Assembly: GCA_031425195.1 (NCBI GenBank)
Contig: JANPIX010000024.1
Coordinates: forward strand, 82,537 to 146,536
DNA: 64,000 nucleotides
Direction: 5' to 3'
Source: JANPIX01 sp031425195
GTDB lineage: Bacteria > Pseudomonadota > Alphaproteobacteria > Rhodobacterales > Rhodobacteraceae
Shown in pieces: positions 18,165 through 26,733 of the stretch (position 1 is its first letter; every line of letters starts with the position of its first letter). The notes under the pieces were generated by a model that saw only the letters and a program-made list of their open reading frames with translations, did not search any database and had not been told where the DNA came from. Made by a program: the position numbers and the translations under genes.

Positions 18165-19174
18165 GTTCCGCATTTTGCGGCAATCCTTTGCAGGTTTTCT
18201 GAGGTGGGTTCCGGCAGCAGGCTCGCGCAGATGTCTGCGAGTGGGCGCAGCACCGGGGCTGTGAGGTTTCGCTGCAACTGCCCCCAGACGCGGGGGATCA
18301 GCGGCAGATAGCCCGACTTTCCCGACACCAGACATAACCGCGCGAATATGCCCAGAATACGCAGGGCGCGTTGTGCCCCAAGGACGGCGGCGGCGGTCTG
18401 CAGGGTTTCATGATTGCGGCCCGTCTTTTCGGCAAAGCGCCTGATCATGGCAGGTTCCACCCCGGGGGCCACGTCGCGGCGGGCATCCTGCAACAGGGAA
18501 ATCAGGTCATAGGCGGGCTGACCCATCTGAGCCAGTTGGAAGTCAAGGAGGCCGACACGCCGCAGACCATGGCGGCGGGGCAGCCAAAGCAGATTTTCGG
18601 CGTGGTAGTCGCGCAGGATCAGGACGCGCGGACCGTCGGCGTGGCGGGCCAGAAGGTCGGCCAGAACGGTTTCAAACGGGGAACCCGGTGCGGCGTCGCC
18701 GGTGATTGCGAACCGGTACCAGGACAGGGCAAACGCCGCAGCAACCGCCCAGTCCCGCGCACCGGGATCAGGAAGGCCGGGGGGCGCCGCGTGGGTCTGG
18801 AGGTGGACCAGAACATCGGTTGCCGCGGCATAGAGGTCAGGCTCACCAGCAGGGTTTGCGCGTGCGAGGCGGGCAAACACGCCATCACCCAGATCTTCGA
18901 GTAGAAGAAACCCCTGTGCCAGATCCTGCGCCAGAACCCGGGGGGCAGACAGGCCGATGCAGTTCAAATGGCGGGCGATGTGGACGAAATCAGCGGGGTC
19001 ATCGGCCTGTCCGGGTGGTGCGTCCATTCTGACGGCGCTGCGTTTTCCAAGGCGCAGCCGATGATAGCGGCGCGCCGATGCGTCGCCTGCGAGGGGCGTG
19101 CAATCGGCATGGCCCCAGCCGTTTTCAACAAGAAAGCGGGTTGCCTGTGCCGCGCGGGCGGATGGTTCAGGCAT
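18149..19174 (-). CDS. amgK: Amino-sugar kinase AmgK, aminoglycoside phosphotransferase fold
   Basis: A 341-residue kinase of the APH family. The N-terminal ASARRYHRL glycine-poor loop and the Brenner-type catalytic motif RDYHAENLLWL, followed by GLLDFQLAQMG (metal-binding DF), fit AmgK. In the known recycling pathway AmgK phosphorylates MurNAc (and GlcNAc) at the anomeric position, and MurU then adds UMP, bypassing the de novo route that fosfomycin blocks. The start at 19174 (MPEPSARAAQ) lies within the last codons of tsaE, an 8-base overlap. The adjacent murU supports the assignment. Confidence 0.85.
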   Translation of the reverse strand: MPEPSARAAQATRFLVENGWGHADCTPLAGDASARRYHRLRLGKRSAVRMDAPPGQADDPADFVHIARHLNCIGLSAPRVLAQDLAQGFLLLEDLGDGVFARLARANPAGEPDLYAAATDVLVHLQTHAAPPGLPDPGARDWAVAAAFALSWYRFAITGDAAPGSPFETVLADLLARHADGPRVLILRDYHAENLLWLPRRHGLRRVGLLDFQLAQMGQPAYDLISLLQDARRDVAPGVEPAMIRRFAEKTGRNHETLQTAAAVLGAQRALRILGIFARLCLVSGKSGYLPLIPRVWGQLQRNLTAPVLRPLADICASLLPEPTSENLQRIAAKCGTCRDP

Positions 19175-19664
19175 CTGTATCCCCGTCAGGCGCGGACCAC
19201 AGTCCTGCAACGTGTGCGATTATGGCTGAGGGGCCGGTCAGGGTTGCCAAGCGACCTGTGTCCTGATCGGTCAGGTGCAGGTTGATGGCATGAGTTGGCG
19301 CCATCCGGCCCAATCGTTCTGGCCATTCGATGAGGCAGATCGCGGTGTTAAACGCGCCCTCAAGTCCAAGTTCGGTCACTTCGTCGAGTTGTGACAGTCG
19401 GTAAAGATCAGCATGCCACAGATCACCGCCCGCATTTTCGTAGACCTGGACCAGGGTGAACGTGGGGGAAGGAACGTCTTCCATCCGGCCAAGCCGCGCG
19501 CGGATCAGGGCGCGGGCCAGATGGGATTTGCCCGCCCCGATGGTGCCGGACAGCAAAAGCGACAGACCGGGATGCAGGATTTTGGCCAGAACCCGGCCCA
19601 GTTGCGACGTGGCTTCGCCGTCTGGCAGGTAGATGGCGATTGTGGCCTGTGGTTCTGATGTCAT
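19167..19664 (-). CDS. tsaE: tRNA threonylcarbamoyladenosine biosynthesis ATPase TsaE
   Basis: A 165-residue P-loop protein. The Walker A GTIGAGKSHLARALI, the segment PSPTFTLVQVYENAGGDLWHADLYRL, and LIEWPERL near the C-terminus are diagnostic of TsaE/YjeE. It drives the TsaB-TsaD-TsaE cycle that makes t6A at position 37 of ANN-decoding tRNAs; tsaD is also in this window, about 12 kb away. The start at 19664 (MTSEPQATIAI) is preferred because the upstream in-frame sequence is not conserved-looking. It is 40 bp downstream of the PAS gene. Confidence 0.92.
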   Translation of the reverse strand: MTSEPQATIAIYLPDGEATSQLGRVLAKILHPGLSLLLSGTIGAGKSHLARALIRARLGRMEDVPSPTFTLVQVYENAGGDLWHADLYRLSQLDEVTELGLEGAFNTAICLIEWPERLGRMAPTHAINLHLTDQDTGRLATLTGPSAIIAHVAGLWSAPDGDTDA

Positions 19665-19704
19665 GCGCGCAATCTGACCTGCCTTCCGTGTCACTGCAAG
19701 GCGG

Positions 19705-21285
19705 TCAGGCCAATTTGCGCGGGTCAGGCGGGGGCAGCGCCTGTTCCCCAATGGGGTGATGCATCACCCGGAACGAGGCCAGTCGCGCGCCGCCCTGCAG
19801 ACCGCGGAAACGGCAACCGACAAGCCGCCCGTCGAGCAGCCTGACTTCCCCTTCCCATGGTGCTTTCGCCCCGCTTGCCGTCAGAAATTCTTCGGCCACG
19901 GTCCACTGCGTTGAAACGGCGCTGCGGCCGCGCCAGTGGGCCATGACGTCGGCAAGGCTGGTTTCGGAAATGGTTGCTGCCGGGTCATGGCCCCACAGGT
20001 TTGCATAGGCGGTGTTCGTCATCACCAGAAGGCCGGACTGACTGAACACCGCCATGGCATCATCCATGGCGTCGATGACTGATTGCCCCAGTTCAAGGTC
20101 GGCGCGGTAGCGGCGGGTGCGGGTCATCTCGGTCGAGATATCCTCGAACATTAGGGCCAGTGCGCCGTTGGGATAGGGCCTGCCGATCACCCGGTAGGTC
20201 AGGCCCGATGGCAGATTCCAGGTTTCTTCATAGATGCCCGACGTCGCCGCCTTTTCCAGATCCACCATCTGTCGCCGCCAGTCGCGGTAGTTCTTTGGTT
20301 CGGGGATCATGTTTCGGTCGCGCATGGCGTCGAGAACGGCGAACAGGGTGGGCCGCATCGTCAGAAAGTCGGGCTGCAGGCTGGTGAGATCAATCAGTGC
20401 GGGGTTGAACAGTTGCAGTTGCCGCTGCCGGTCAAAGATCGCAAGGCCGGTGGGAAGATGTGCGAATGTCTTGGTCAGCGTCTGCATGAAATCGCGCAGC
20501 GTCCCTTCGGCCTGCACGATGGCGTCGGCGGGAACGGCATAGGTCAGACGGCCACCGTCTTCGGGAATGCAGCGGACATCGTACCAGCGGCGGCCCGCCT
20601 CGGCGTTTGGTGTCTTGGGGCTATCGAGATAAAGGCGCAGGCCAGAGGCGGATTCCACACTGACCGCATTGCCAAAAAGGCGTGGCAGCGGCCATGACAG
20701 ATCCTGATCAGGCAGTAGTCGATCAGCGGCTTCGCGCAGATAGGCCGTGTTGGCCCATGTCACGTTTCCCGCCGCGTCTTCGCGCCAGATCAGATAGGGC
20801 GCGCGGTTTACCGTGGTGCGCAACGATGCCAGCTCTGTGTCCAGTGCGCGCAGGTGAACGCCATCGGCGGCACTTCCTGTGACATTCGGCTGCTGCAGCG
20901 ACAGGCGGGTGAGGCCGCCAATCAGTTCGACAGCCAACACTTCATCAGGATGGCCCGCAGCCGTGAGGTGGAATCGGCCTTCGGCGGGCAAATCTTTCAG
21001 TCTGTCTTGCAAACCCGGAAACCGGACGGACAACTGCGCTGCAAGGCGGGAAAGACCTTGTCCCACGTCAGGCCCCAGTGACAGAATGGCGCGTGCCGAA
21101 GGTGTGGCGTCGATCAGCGTGTCATGGTCAAACAGAAACACAACCTCGTTCGACGCGGTGCCAAAGATGCTTTCCGCCTGCCGAGGCCGTGCCGCCTGTA
21201 ACGCGGCAAGGATGAAGACCCCGCCGAGCGCCGCCAACACAGCCGAAAGGGCCATGCCGACGGCAAGGACCCAGTCAAATACCAT
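19705..21285 (-). CDS. Membrane-anchored protein with several PAS domains and no recognisable output domain
   Basis: A 526-residue protein. An N-terminal transmembrane helix (WVLAVGMALSAVLAALGGVFI) is followed by about three or four PAS-like repeats. Recognisable starts are NEVVFLFDHDTLIDATPSA, APYLIWREDAAGNVTWANTAY, GLAIFDRQRQLQLFNPAL and DAMAVFSQSGLLVMTNTAYANLWG. After the last PAS only about 50 residues remain, and there is no H-box, N-box or G-box. The stop is 40 bp before tsaE, so no kinase fragment hides downstream. The ATG at 21285 has GGGGGTGG upstream. It sits in the place where, as I recall, Caulobacter has divL (upstream of tsaE-amgK-murU). A DivL-like, kinase-less scaffold is a reasonable guess but not shown. 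An FNR-like box lies 86 bp upstream. Confidence 0.75.
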   Translation of the reverse strand: MVFDWVLAVGMALSAVLAALGGVFILAALQAARPRQAESIFGTASNEVVFLFDHDTLIDATPSARAILSLGPDVGQGLSRLAAQLSVRFPGLQDRLKDLPAEGRFHLTAAGHPDEVLAVELIGGLTRLSLQQPNVTGSAADGVHLRALDTELASLRTTVNRAPYLIWREDAAGNVTWANTAYLREAADRLLPDQDLSWPLPRLFGNAVSVESASGLRLYLDSPKTPNAEAGRRWYDVRCIPEDGGRLTYAVPADAIVQAEGTLRDFMQTLTKTFAHLPTGLAIFDRQRQLQLFNPALIDLTSLQPDFLTMRPTLFAVLDAMRDRNMIPEPKNYRDWRRQMVDLEKAATSGIYEETWNLPSGLTYRVIGRPYPNGALALMFEDISTEMTRTRRYRADLELGQSVIDAMDDAMAVFSQSGLLVMTNTAYANLWGHDPAATISETSLADVMAHWRGRSAVSTQWTVAEEFLTASGAKAPWEGEVRLLDGRLVGCRFRGLQGGARLASFRVMHHPIGEQALPPPDPRKLA

Positions 21286-21370
21286 GCCACCCCCAAACCT
21301 TAACTGACCAGATAACAACCTAAAGTCGTTATTGTTAATGCCACGTTAATCCGAGAGTTGCCGAAAACAA

Positions 21371-21384
21371 ATGATATGGATCAA
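21371..21384 (-). promoter_or_regulatory. FNR/FnrL-type box upstream of the PAS gene
   Basis: Read on the minus strand the sequence is TTGAT-CCAT-ATCAT, matching the FNR consensus TTGAT-N4-ATCAA at 9 of 10 defined bases. It lies directly after the regB stop codon and 86 bp upstream of the PAS gene ATG. An ATTAAC hexamer lies about 28 bases after the box centre, where the -10 of a class II FNR promoter would be expected. Oxygen-dependent control of the PAS-tsaE run is inferred. Confidence 0.5.
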
Positions 21385-22773
21385 TCAACGCTGAAAGATG
21401 CGGTTTTCACCCAGCGGTTGATCGCGGGGCACGGCGAGACGCTGAAGGGGCCAGACAGCCTCTACTATTGCACCGCTGCGGCTGGGTTTGGGCGTGTCGT
21501 TTGGCTGGGTTTCCTGTTCCACACCGTTGGAAAAGCTCAGCTCGGCACCTGACCGCTCCAGAAGGGTTTTTGCGATGAACAGACCCAGACCCATGCCTTC
21601 GTAACCTTTGCGCGGCCCTTCCGTTTCTGTCCGGCGGTGGCGCACGAAGGGATCACCGATGCGCCCAAGAAGGGCGGGCGGGTACCCTTCGCCATCATCG
21701 ACAATGCGGATGAGGACCTGGCGTTCATCCCACTCTGCCTCGATCCAGACGGTGCTCCGGGCAAAATCGACGGCGTTCTGAACAAGGTTGCGCAGGCCGT
21801 GAATCACTTCGGGTGATCGGCGGATGTTCGGCTCTTGAGCGGTGCCGCGATTGGTGGGTGCCAATTGAAAGACAAGGTTGCGTCCCCGTCGCGCGTGCGG
21901 GGCCGCCGCCTCTTGCAGGACGGCACCGAGGGGGGCCTGATGCAACTGGCGATCATCTTTTCCCGCCTTGCCCATTGACCGCAGGATATCACGGCAACGA
22001 TTGGCCTGATCGCGGATCAAACGGGCGTCCTGTTGCAGATCGGGCCGGTCGGCCAGTTCGTCGATGAGTTCCGCGCTGGTGAGTTTGATGGTCGCAAGGG
22101 GTGTGCCAAGTTCATGTGCCGCTGCTGCAACGACGCCGCCCAGATCCGTCAGTTTCTGTTCACGCGCGAGGGCCATTTGCGTCGCCAGAAGGGCATCCGA
22201 CATCAGCCGGATTTCAGTGGCGACACGCCGCGAATACAGGCCGAGAAACAGGATACCGATCACGATGGCAAGCCAGAAGCCAAAGGCGAACAGGCCGGGG
22301 ACCACAACGACCGACCCGTCAGATTGCAGCAGGGGCAGGCTGACCACCGCATTCAGCGTGATCATCCCAATGGCAGATACGCCAAGCCACACCGTTGTGC
22401 GAAGCGAGAGGGCGCTGGCGGAAATGGTGACCGGCGCAAGGATCAGCAGGGCAAAGGGGTTCGTCAGCCCGCCTGTCAGGAAAACCAGTGTCGACAGTTG
22501 GCCCATGTCGAACATCAGCATCCAAAGCGCCTGACGTTCAGACAGGCGTTTGTTTTCGGGAAAGATGAACACGGAAATCAGGTTGGCAACAACCGACGCC
22601 CCGATCACGACAAGACACAGTCCCATCGGCAAACGCATGTTGTACCAGTAACTCGCCGTCAGAACGGCGGCCAACTGGCCCCCGATGGCCATCCAGCGCA
22701 GCAGCGTAAGCGTGCGCAGGCGAACCCAGTCTGTCCGGCCCCCGTTGGGCATTAGCGCGTTGGGTGCAAACAT
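21385..22773 (-). CDS. regB: Redox sensor histidine kinase RegB/PrrB
   Basis: A 462-residue membrane kinase, the same length as Rhodobacter RegB (about 460). Six hydrophobic helices occupy the first about 170 residues and include the quinone-sensing motif GGLTNPFALLILAPVTISA. The H-box is AAAHELGTPLATIKL, and the conserved redox-active cysteine follows in DQANRCRDILRSMG. An ATP-binding domain with GEGYPPALLGRIGDPF and GMGLGLFIAKTLLERSG ends the protein. RegB phosphorylates RegA when the ubiquinone pool is reduced or oxygen is low, controlling respiration, carbon fixation and, where present, photosynthesis. It is divergent from senC-regA, the arrangement known in Rhodobacter. Confidence 0.96.
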   Translation of the reverse strand: MFAPNALMPNGGRTDWVRLRTLTLLRWMAIGGQLAAVLTASYWYNMRLPMGLCLVVIGASVVANLISVFIFPENKRLSERQALWMLMFDMGQLSTLVFLTGGLTNPFALLILAPVTISASALSLRTTVWLGVSAIGMITLNAVVSLPLLQSDGSVVVVPGLFAFGFWLAIVIGILFLGLYSRRVATEIRLMSDALLATQMALAREQKLTDLGGVVAAAAHELGTPLATIKLTSAELIDELADRPDLQQDARLIRDQANRCRDILRSMGKAGKDDRQLHQAPLGAVLQEAAAPHARRGRNLVFQLAPTNRGTAQEPNIRRSPEVIHGLRNLVQNAVDFARSTVWIEAEWDERQVLIRIVDDGEGYPPALLGRIGDPFVRHRRTETEGPRKGYEGMGLGLFIAKTLLERSGAELSFSNGVEQETQPNDTPKPSRSGAIVEAVWPLQRLAVPRDQPLGENRIFQR

Positions 22774-22877
22774 GGGTTACCGTTTTCCTTGCGACGAACA
22801 CTCCCCTTGTCTAGCGCGGGGTTCTGGCGGATCAATGCGCGATTGCGATGCGGCCGGTTAATGGACGAGGAATACCG

Positions 22878-23492
22878 ATGATCAAGGTCTTTGCCGGGGC
22901 GGGAGCGTTGTCCCTTTTTGCGCTGCTTGCAGGAACTGCATGGTACGTTGTTGCAAATCGGACGGATGATCCCTTTGAACAATGTCGGGCGGGGCAGGTT
23001 GCCGGGGGGGCGATTGGCGGGCCATTCGAGCTTGTCGACGAAACGGGTGCAACGGTGACCGACGCGGACATTTTGACCAAACCGTCGCTCATCTATTTCG
23101 GGTATGGCTTCTGCCCGGATGTTTGTCCGCTCGACAATGCGCGCAACGCCGAGGCCGTCGACATTCTGGAAGAACGGGGGCTGGAGGTGCAGCCGGTGTT
23201 CATCACGATTGATCCGGGACGGGACACACCGGAGTTTCTGGCCGAATACACGGAAAACCTGCATCCCCGGATGATCGGGCTGACCGGAAGCCAATCACAG
23301 GTGGACGCCGCGGTGCGTGCCTACAAGGCTTATGGCAAAAAGCAGGAAAGCGGTGACGAGTATTACCTGATGGACCATTCCACATTCACCTATCTGATGC
23401 TGCCGGGCACCGGATTTGCGGATTTCTTCCGGCGCGAAGTGACATCCGAGGACATGGCGAACCGGGTGGCCTGCTTCATGGGTGAAAGCTGA
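22878..23492 (+). CDS. senC: SCO1/SenC-family copper chaperone
   Basis: A 204-residue membrane-anchored thioredoxin-fold protein. An N-terminal helix (MIKVFAGAGALSLFALLAGTAWYVV) anchors it in the inner membrane. The copper-binding motif CPDVC lies in YFGYGFCPDVCPLDN, and the distal His ligand is in MDHSTFTYLM. The start at 22878 has GAGGAAT upstream. Known SCO/PrrC proteins deliver copper to the CuA or CuB site of cytochrome oxidases and affect redox signalling through RegB/PrrB. It is followed 72 bp later by regA. Confidence 0.94.
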   Translation: MIKVFAGAGALSLFALLAGTAWYVVANRTDDPFEQCRAGQVAGGAIGGPFELVDETGATVTDADILTKPSLIYFGYGFCPDVCPLDNARNAEAVDILEERGLEVQPVFITIDPGRDTPEFLAEYTENLHPRMIGLTGSQSQVDAAVRAYKAYGKKQESGDEYYLMDHSTFTYLMLPGTGFADFFRREVTSEDMANRVACFMGES

Positions 23493-23564
23493 CGTTCAGA
23501 GCGGCGGACCCTGGTATTTGACGGGCCGGTCATTGGCGCTAGGTTCGGTGCAGTATAGGGGATT

Positions 23565-24125
23565 ATGCAAATGAACGCTTCGGAGGAATTCGATCTTGGG
23601 CCGGATCGGTCGCTGTTGCTGGTTGATGACGACGAGCATTTTGTAAAGCGTCTGGCCAAGGCGATGGAAAAACGCGGCTTTCAGCCTGAAACCGCCGAAA
23701 GTGTTGCAGTTGGCAAAGCGATGGCGATTGCCAGACCCCCGGCCTATGCGGTTGTCGATCTGCGGCTGGAAGACGGCAACGGGCTCGACATCGTGGAAAC
23801 GCTGCGCGAGCGGCGTCCGGATTGCCGGATTGTGGTGCTGACGGGGTATGGTGCCATTGCGACGGCGGTTGCGGCCGTAAAGATCGGGGCAACCGACTAT
23901 CTTTCGAAACCCGCCGATGCGGATGAAGTGATGCACGCGTTGCTTTCGGGTGGTGAAAGTGTCCCACCGTTGCCCGAGAACCCGATGTCTGCCGACCGGG
24001 TTCGTTGGGAGCATATTCAGCGAATCTATGAGATGTGCGACCGGAACGTTTCCGAAACCGCGCGGCGGTTGAGCATGCACCGGCGTACCCTGCAACGCAT
24101 TCTGGCAAAGCGCAGCCCGCGCTGA
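23565..24125 (+). CDS. regA: Redox response regulator RegA/PrrA
   Basis: A short response regulator of 186 residues (184 if the ATG at 23571 is used, which has better spacing to AGGGG). The receiver domain shows LLLVDDDEHF, the phosphoacceptor Asp in VVDLRLEDGNGLD, the conserved Thr in VLTGYGAIATAV and the Lys in DYLSKPAD. A proline linker (PPLPENP) leads to a Fis-type helix-turn-helix, NVSETARRLSMHRRTLQRIL, which is virtually invariant among RegA homologues. It is the partner of RegB and a global activator and repressor under low oxygen. Confidence 0.97.
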   Translation: MQMNASEEFDLGPDRSLLLVDDDEHFVKRLAKAMEKRGFQPETAESVAVGKAMAIARPPAYAVVDLRLEDGNGLDIVETLRERRPDCRIVVLTGYGAIATAVAAVKIGATDYLSKPADADEVMHALLSGGESVPPLPENPMSADRVRWEHIQRIYEMCDRNVSETARRLSMHRRTLQRILAKRSPR

Positions 24126-24238
24126 TCAACCAGAACCGGCATTATCACGCTAATTCTTTGCACATTTGTGACGAGCAGTTGCTAATGAAAAACTTAGTAA
24201 GCTAAACGTCATTCACGTGGAATAAAGGAGTTTGGGCC

Positions 24239-24553
24239 ATGGACATCAATCTTCAAGAAATGTCGCTGAAGGACCTTAAAGATTTGCACGCCCAAGTGAC
24301 ACGGGCAATTGCTACATTTGAAGACCGTCGCAAGAAGGCAGTCATGCTGGCCTTGGACGAAAAGGCGCGGGAGATGGGTTTTTCATTGTCTGAGCTTTTG
24401 GGTCAAACGCCGACCCGGAAAAGAACACCTGCCGTGCCAAAGTATGCCAACCCGGCCAACAAGGCCGAAACCTGGTCGGGCCGTGGGCGCAAGCCGCATT
24501 GGTTCGCGGCTGTTCTTAAATCAGGCAAAAGCCCCGATTCGATGGCAATCTGA
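24239..24553 (+). CDS. hvrA: H-NS family DNA-binding protein, HvrA-like
   Basis: A 104-residue H-NS-type protein. An N-terminal helical oligomerisation part (about residues 1-60, charged coiled-coil) is followed by a basic linker and the C-terminal core TWSGRGRKPHWFAAVLKSGK, the alphaproteobacterial variant of the H-NS DNA-binding motif. A good ribosome site (AAAGGAG) precedes the ATG. In Rhodobacter capsulatus hvrA lies right after regA and modulates photosynthesis and nitrogen-fixation genes; the same position here supports the name. A general nucleoid role is equally possible, as no photosynthesis genes are in the window. Confidence 0.87.
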   Translation: MDINLQEMSLKDLKDLHAQVTRAIATFEDRRKKAVMLALDEKAREMGFSLSELLGQTPTRKRTPAVPKYANPANKAETWSGRGRKPHWFAAVLKSGKSPDSMAI

Positions 24554-24558
24554 AACAG

Positions 24559-25152
24559 TCAGCACGCCGCCAGCAATTCGCGGTGGCGTGCTACAAAATC
24601 GTTCCTCACAATGGCGGGCGGGCGCAACCTGATTTCCAATCCCCTTGTCGCAATCGGGTTCGGCGCGCCGAACAGTTTGTCCGCTTCGGCGACTGTAAAC
24701 CCGGCAATCTGGACAGCCTCCAGCCAGGCTGAAACCTTGTCAGCAGCCTTGATCGCCTTTTTTATGTCTGCGGGCAAAGCGATGGGCAGGCCAAATCGCA
24801 AATGGACGGCGGCGGTGAGACGCAGGTCAAGTTCGCCGTAACCCGGACCAACCGCTGATTTAACCGGGCTGATCATGTCTCCGATGACATACTCCGGCGC
24901 ATCGTGAAGCAAGGCGGCCAGCCGCCAGCGCGCGGGCATGTCGGATTGACGCGCAAAGATCTGTTCCACAAGCAGGGAATGTTCGGCAACGGAATAGGGC
25001 CAGTCGCCCCGGGTCTGGCCGTTCCAGCGGGCGACGAAGGCCAGCCCATGCGCGATATCTTCAATCTCGATATCCATCGGCGTGGGGTCCAGCAGATCAA
25101 GCCTGCGGCCCGACAGCATCCTTTGCCACGCGCGCGCTGGTGTCTTTGCCAT
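24559..25152 (-). CDS. HD-domain nucleotide hydrolase, YfbR-like
   Basis: A 197-residue HD-superfamily phosphohydrolase starting MAKTPARAWQRM. Metal ligands are seen as the His in SVAEHSLLV, the HD pair in LAALLHDAPEYVIGD, and a later Asp in AADKVSAWLEA. This matches the YfbR/5'-deoxynucleotidase-like group acting on (deoxy)nucleoside monophosphates; the true substrate is unknown. The open frame continues far upstream on this strand, but that part is opposite ahcY and is not coding. The gene is convergent with hvrA (5 bp apart) and divergent from ahcY (180-bp gap). Confidence 0.82.
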   Translation of the reverse strand: MAKTPARAWQRMLSGRRLDLLDPTPMDIEIEDIAHGLAFVARWNGQTRGDWPYSVAEHSLLVEQIFARQSDMPARWRLAALLHDAPEYVIGDMISPVKSAVGPGYGELDLRLTAAVHLRFGLPIALPADIKKAIKAADKVSAWLEAVQIAGFTVAEADKLFGAPNPIATRGLEIRLRPPAIVRNDFVARHRELLAAC

Positions 25153-25332
25153 TCCTATCCCCGATCCTGGGGCAGAATGGCGCAAGGGCGGCGGCGGCTC
25201 AAGTCCCAGTTGCGGGGTGGCTGACAGGTGCGGCAGATCATCACCATGGGCCAGTGCGGTGTCCTGCCGATTGCCGTGACGGGGCCTGCGTGTTATCTGC
25301 CGCGCCAAACCAGAGGTAAAGGAGTGCGGCGC

Positions 25333-26733
25333 ATGCCGGAGGATTATATCGTCAAGGACATTTCGTTGGCCGAGTTCGGGCGCAAGGAACTTGTCATTGC
25401 GGAAACCGAAATGCCCGGCCTTATGGCGCTGCGCGAAGAGTTTGGCGACAGCAAACCGCTGACCGGCGCGCGGATCGCGGGCAGTCTGCACATGACGATC
25501 CAGACTGCGGCACTTATTGAAACGCTTGTCGCACTGGGTGCTGACGTGCGCTGGGCATCGTGCAACATCTTTTCGACACAGGACCACGCTGCAGCGGCCA
25601 TCGCGGCGACTGGCACGCCGGTTTTCGCCATCAAGGGCGAAACGCTGGAGGATTACTGGGCCTATACCGACAAGATCTTTCAGTTCGGCGGTGAGGGCGG
25701 GACTTGCAACATGATCCTGGACGATGGTGGTGACGCCACGATGTACGTCCTGATCGGGGCGCGCGTCGAAGCGGGCGAGACGGACATCATCGAAATTCCC
25801 ACCTCGGACGAAGAGGTTTGCCTGTACAACCAGATCAAGAAGCGTCTGGCGGCCAGCCCCGGTTGGTTCACGCAACAGCGCGCGGCAATCCGTGGTGTTT
25901 CGGAAGAAACGACAACCGGCGTGCACCGCCTGTATGAACTGCACAAGAAGGGTTTGCTGCCGTTCCCTGCGATCAACGTCAATGACAGCGTCACCAAGTC
26001 CAAGTTCGATAACAAGTATGGCTGCAAGGAATCGCTTGTTGACGGCATCCGTCGCGCGACGGACACGATGATGGCGGGCAAGGTTGCCGTTGTTTGCGGT
26101 TATGGTGACGTGGGCAAGGGTTCTGCGGCGTCGTTGCGCGGTGCTGGCGCACGGGTCAAGGTGACCGAAGTTGATCCGATCTGCGCACTTCAAGCGGCGA
26201 TGGACGGCTATGAGGTGACATTGCTGGAAGATGAAGTCGCAAGTGCGGATATCTTCATCACCACAACCGGCAACAAGGACGTTATCCGCATCGAACATAT
26301 CCGTGAGATGAAGGATATGGCGATTGTCGGCAACATCGGCCATTTCGACAACGAGATTCAGGTGGCCGCCCTGAAGAACCACAAGTGGACCAACATCAAG
26401 GAACAGGTGGACATGATCGAGATGCCTTCGGGCAACCGGATCATCCTGCTGTCGGAAGGGCGTCTTTTGAACCTTGGCAATGCCACGGGGCACCCGTCGT
26501 TCGTGATGTCGGCGTCTTTCACCAATCAGGTGCTGGCGCAGATTGAACTTTGGACCAAGGCAGATGAATACAAGCCGGGTGTTTATATCCTGCCGAAAGC
26601 CTTGGACGAAAAGGTGGCCCGTCTGCATCTGAAAAAGATCGGGGTGAAACTGACTGAGTTGCGCCGCGATCAGGCGGATTACATCGGCGTCAAAGTCGAA
26701 GGCCCGTTCAAATCGGATCAGTATCGCTATTGA
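25333..26733 (+). CDS. ahcY: Adenosylhomocysteinase
   Basis: A 466-residue S-adenosylhomocysteine hydrolase, which splits SAH into adenosine and homocysteine in the methyl cycle. Conserved segments include RIAGSLHMTIQTAALIETL, WASCNIFSTQDHAAAAI, the NAD-binding GYGDVGKGSA and the C-terminal FKSDQYRY. The length includes the roughly 40-residue insertion typical of bacterial enzymes. AAAGGAG sits about 8 bases upstream of ATG 25333; earlier in-frame starts have no support. It lies near regA-hvrA as in Rhodobacter capsulatus, where ahcY is known to be light-responsive through HvrB; no hvrB is seen here. I looked for a SAH riboswitch in the leader and did not recognise one. Confidence 0.97.
   Translation: MPEDYIVKDISLAEFGRKELVIAETEMPGLMALREEFGDSKPLTGARIAGSLHMTIQTAALIETLVALGADVRWASCNIFSTQDHAAAAIAATGTPVFAIKGETLEDYWAYTDKIFQFGGEGGTCNMILDDGGDATMYVLIGARVEAGETDIIEIPTSDEEVCLYNQIKKRLAASPGWFTQQRAAIRGVSEETTTGVHRLYELHKKGLLPFPAINVNDSVTKSKFDNKYGCKESLVDGIRRATDTMMAGKVAVVCGYGDVGKGSAASLRGAGARVKVTEVDPICALQAAMDGYEVTLLEDEVASADIFITTTGNKDVIRIEHIREMKDMAIVGNIGHFDNEIQVAALKNHKWTNIKEQVDMIEMPSGNRIILLSEGRLLNLGNATGHPSFVMSASFTNQVLAQIELWTKADEYKPGVYILPKALDEKVARLHLKKIGVKLTELRRDQADYIGVKVEGPFKSDQYRY

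Noticed and set aside
25153..25332. Possible SAH riboswitch before ahcY
   Set aside because: Such elements occur before ahcY in other proteobacteria, but I could not find the conserved core in this leader.
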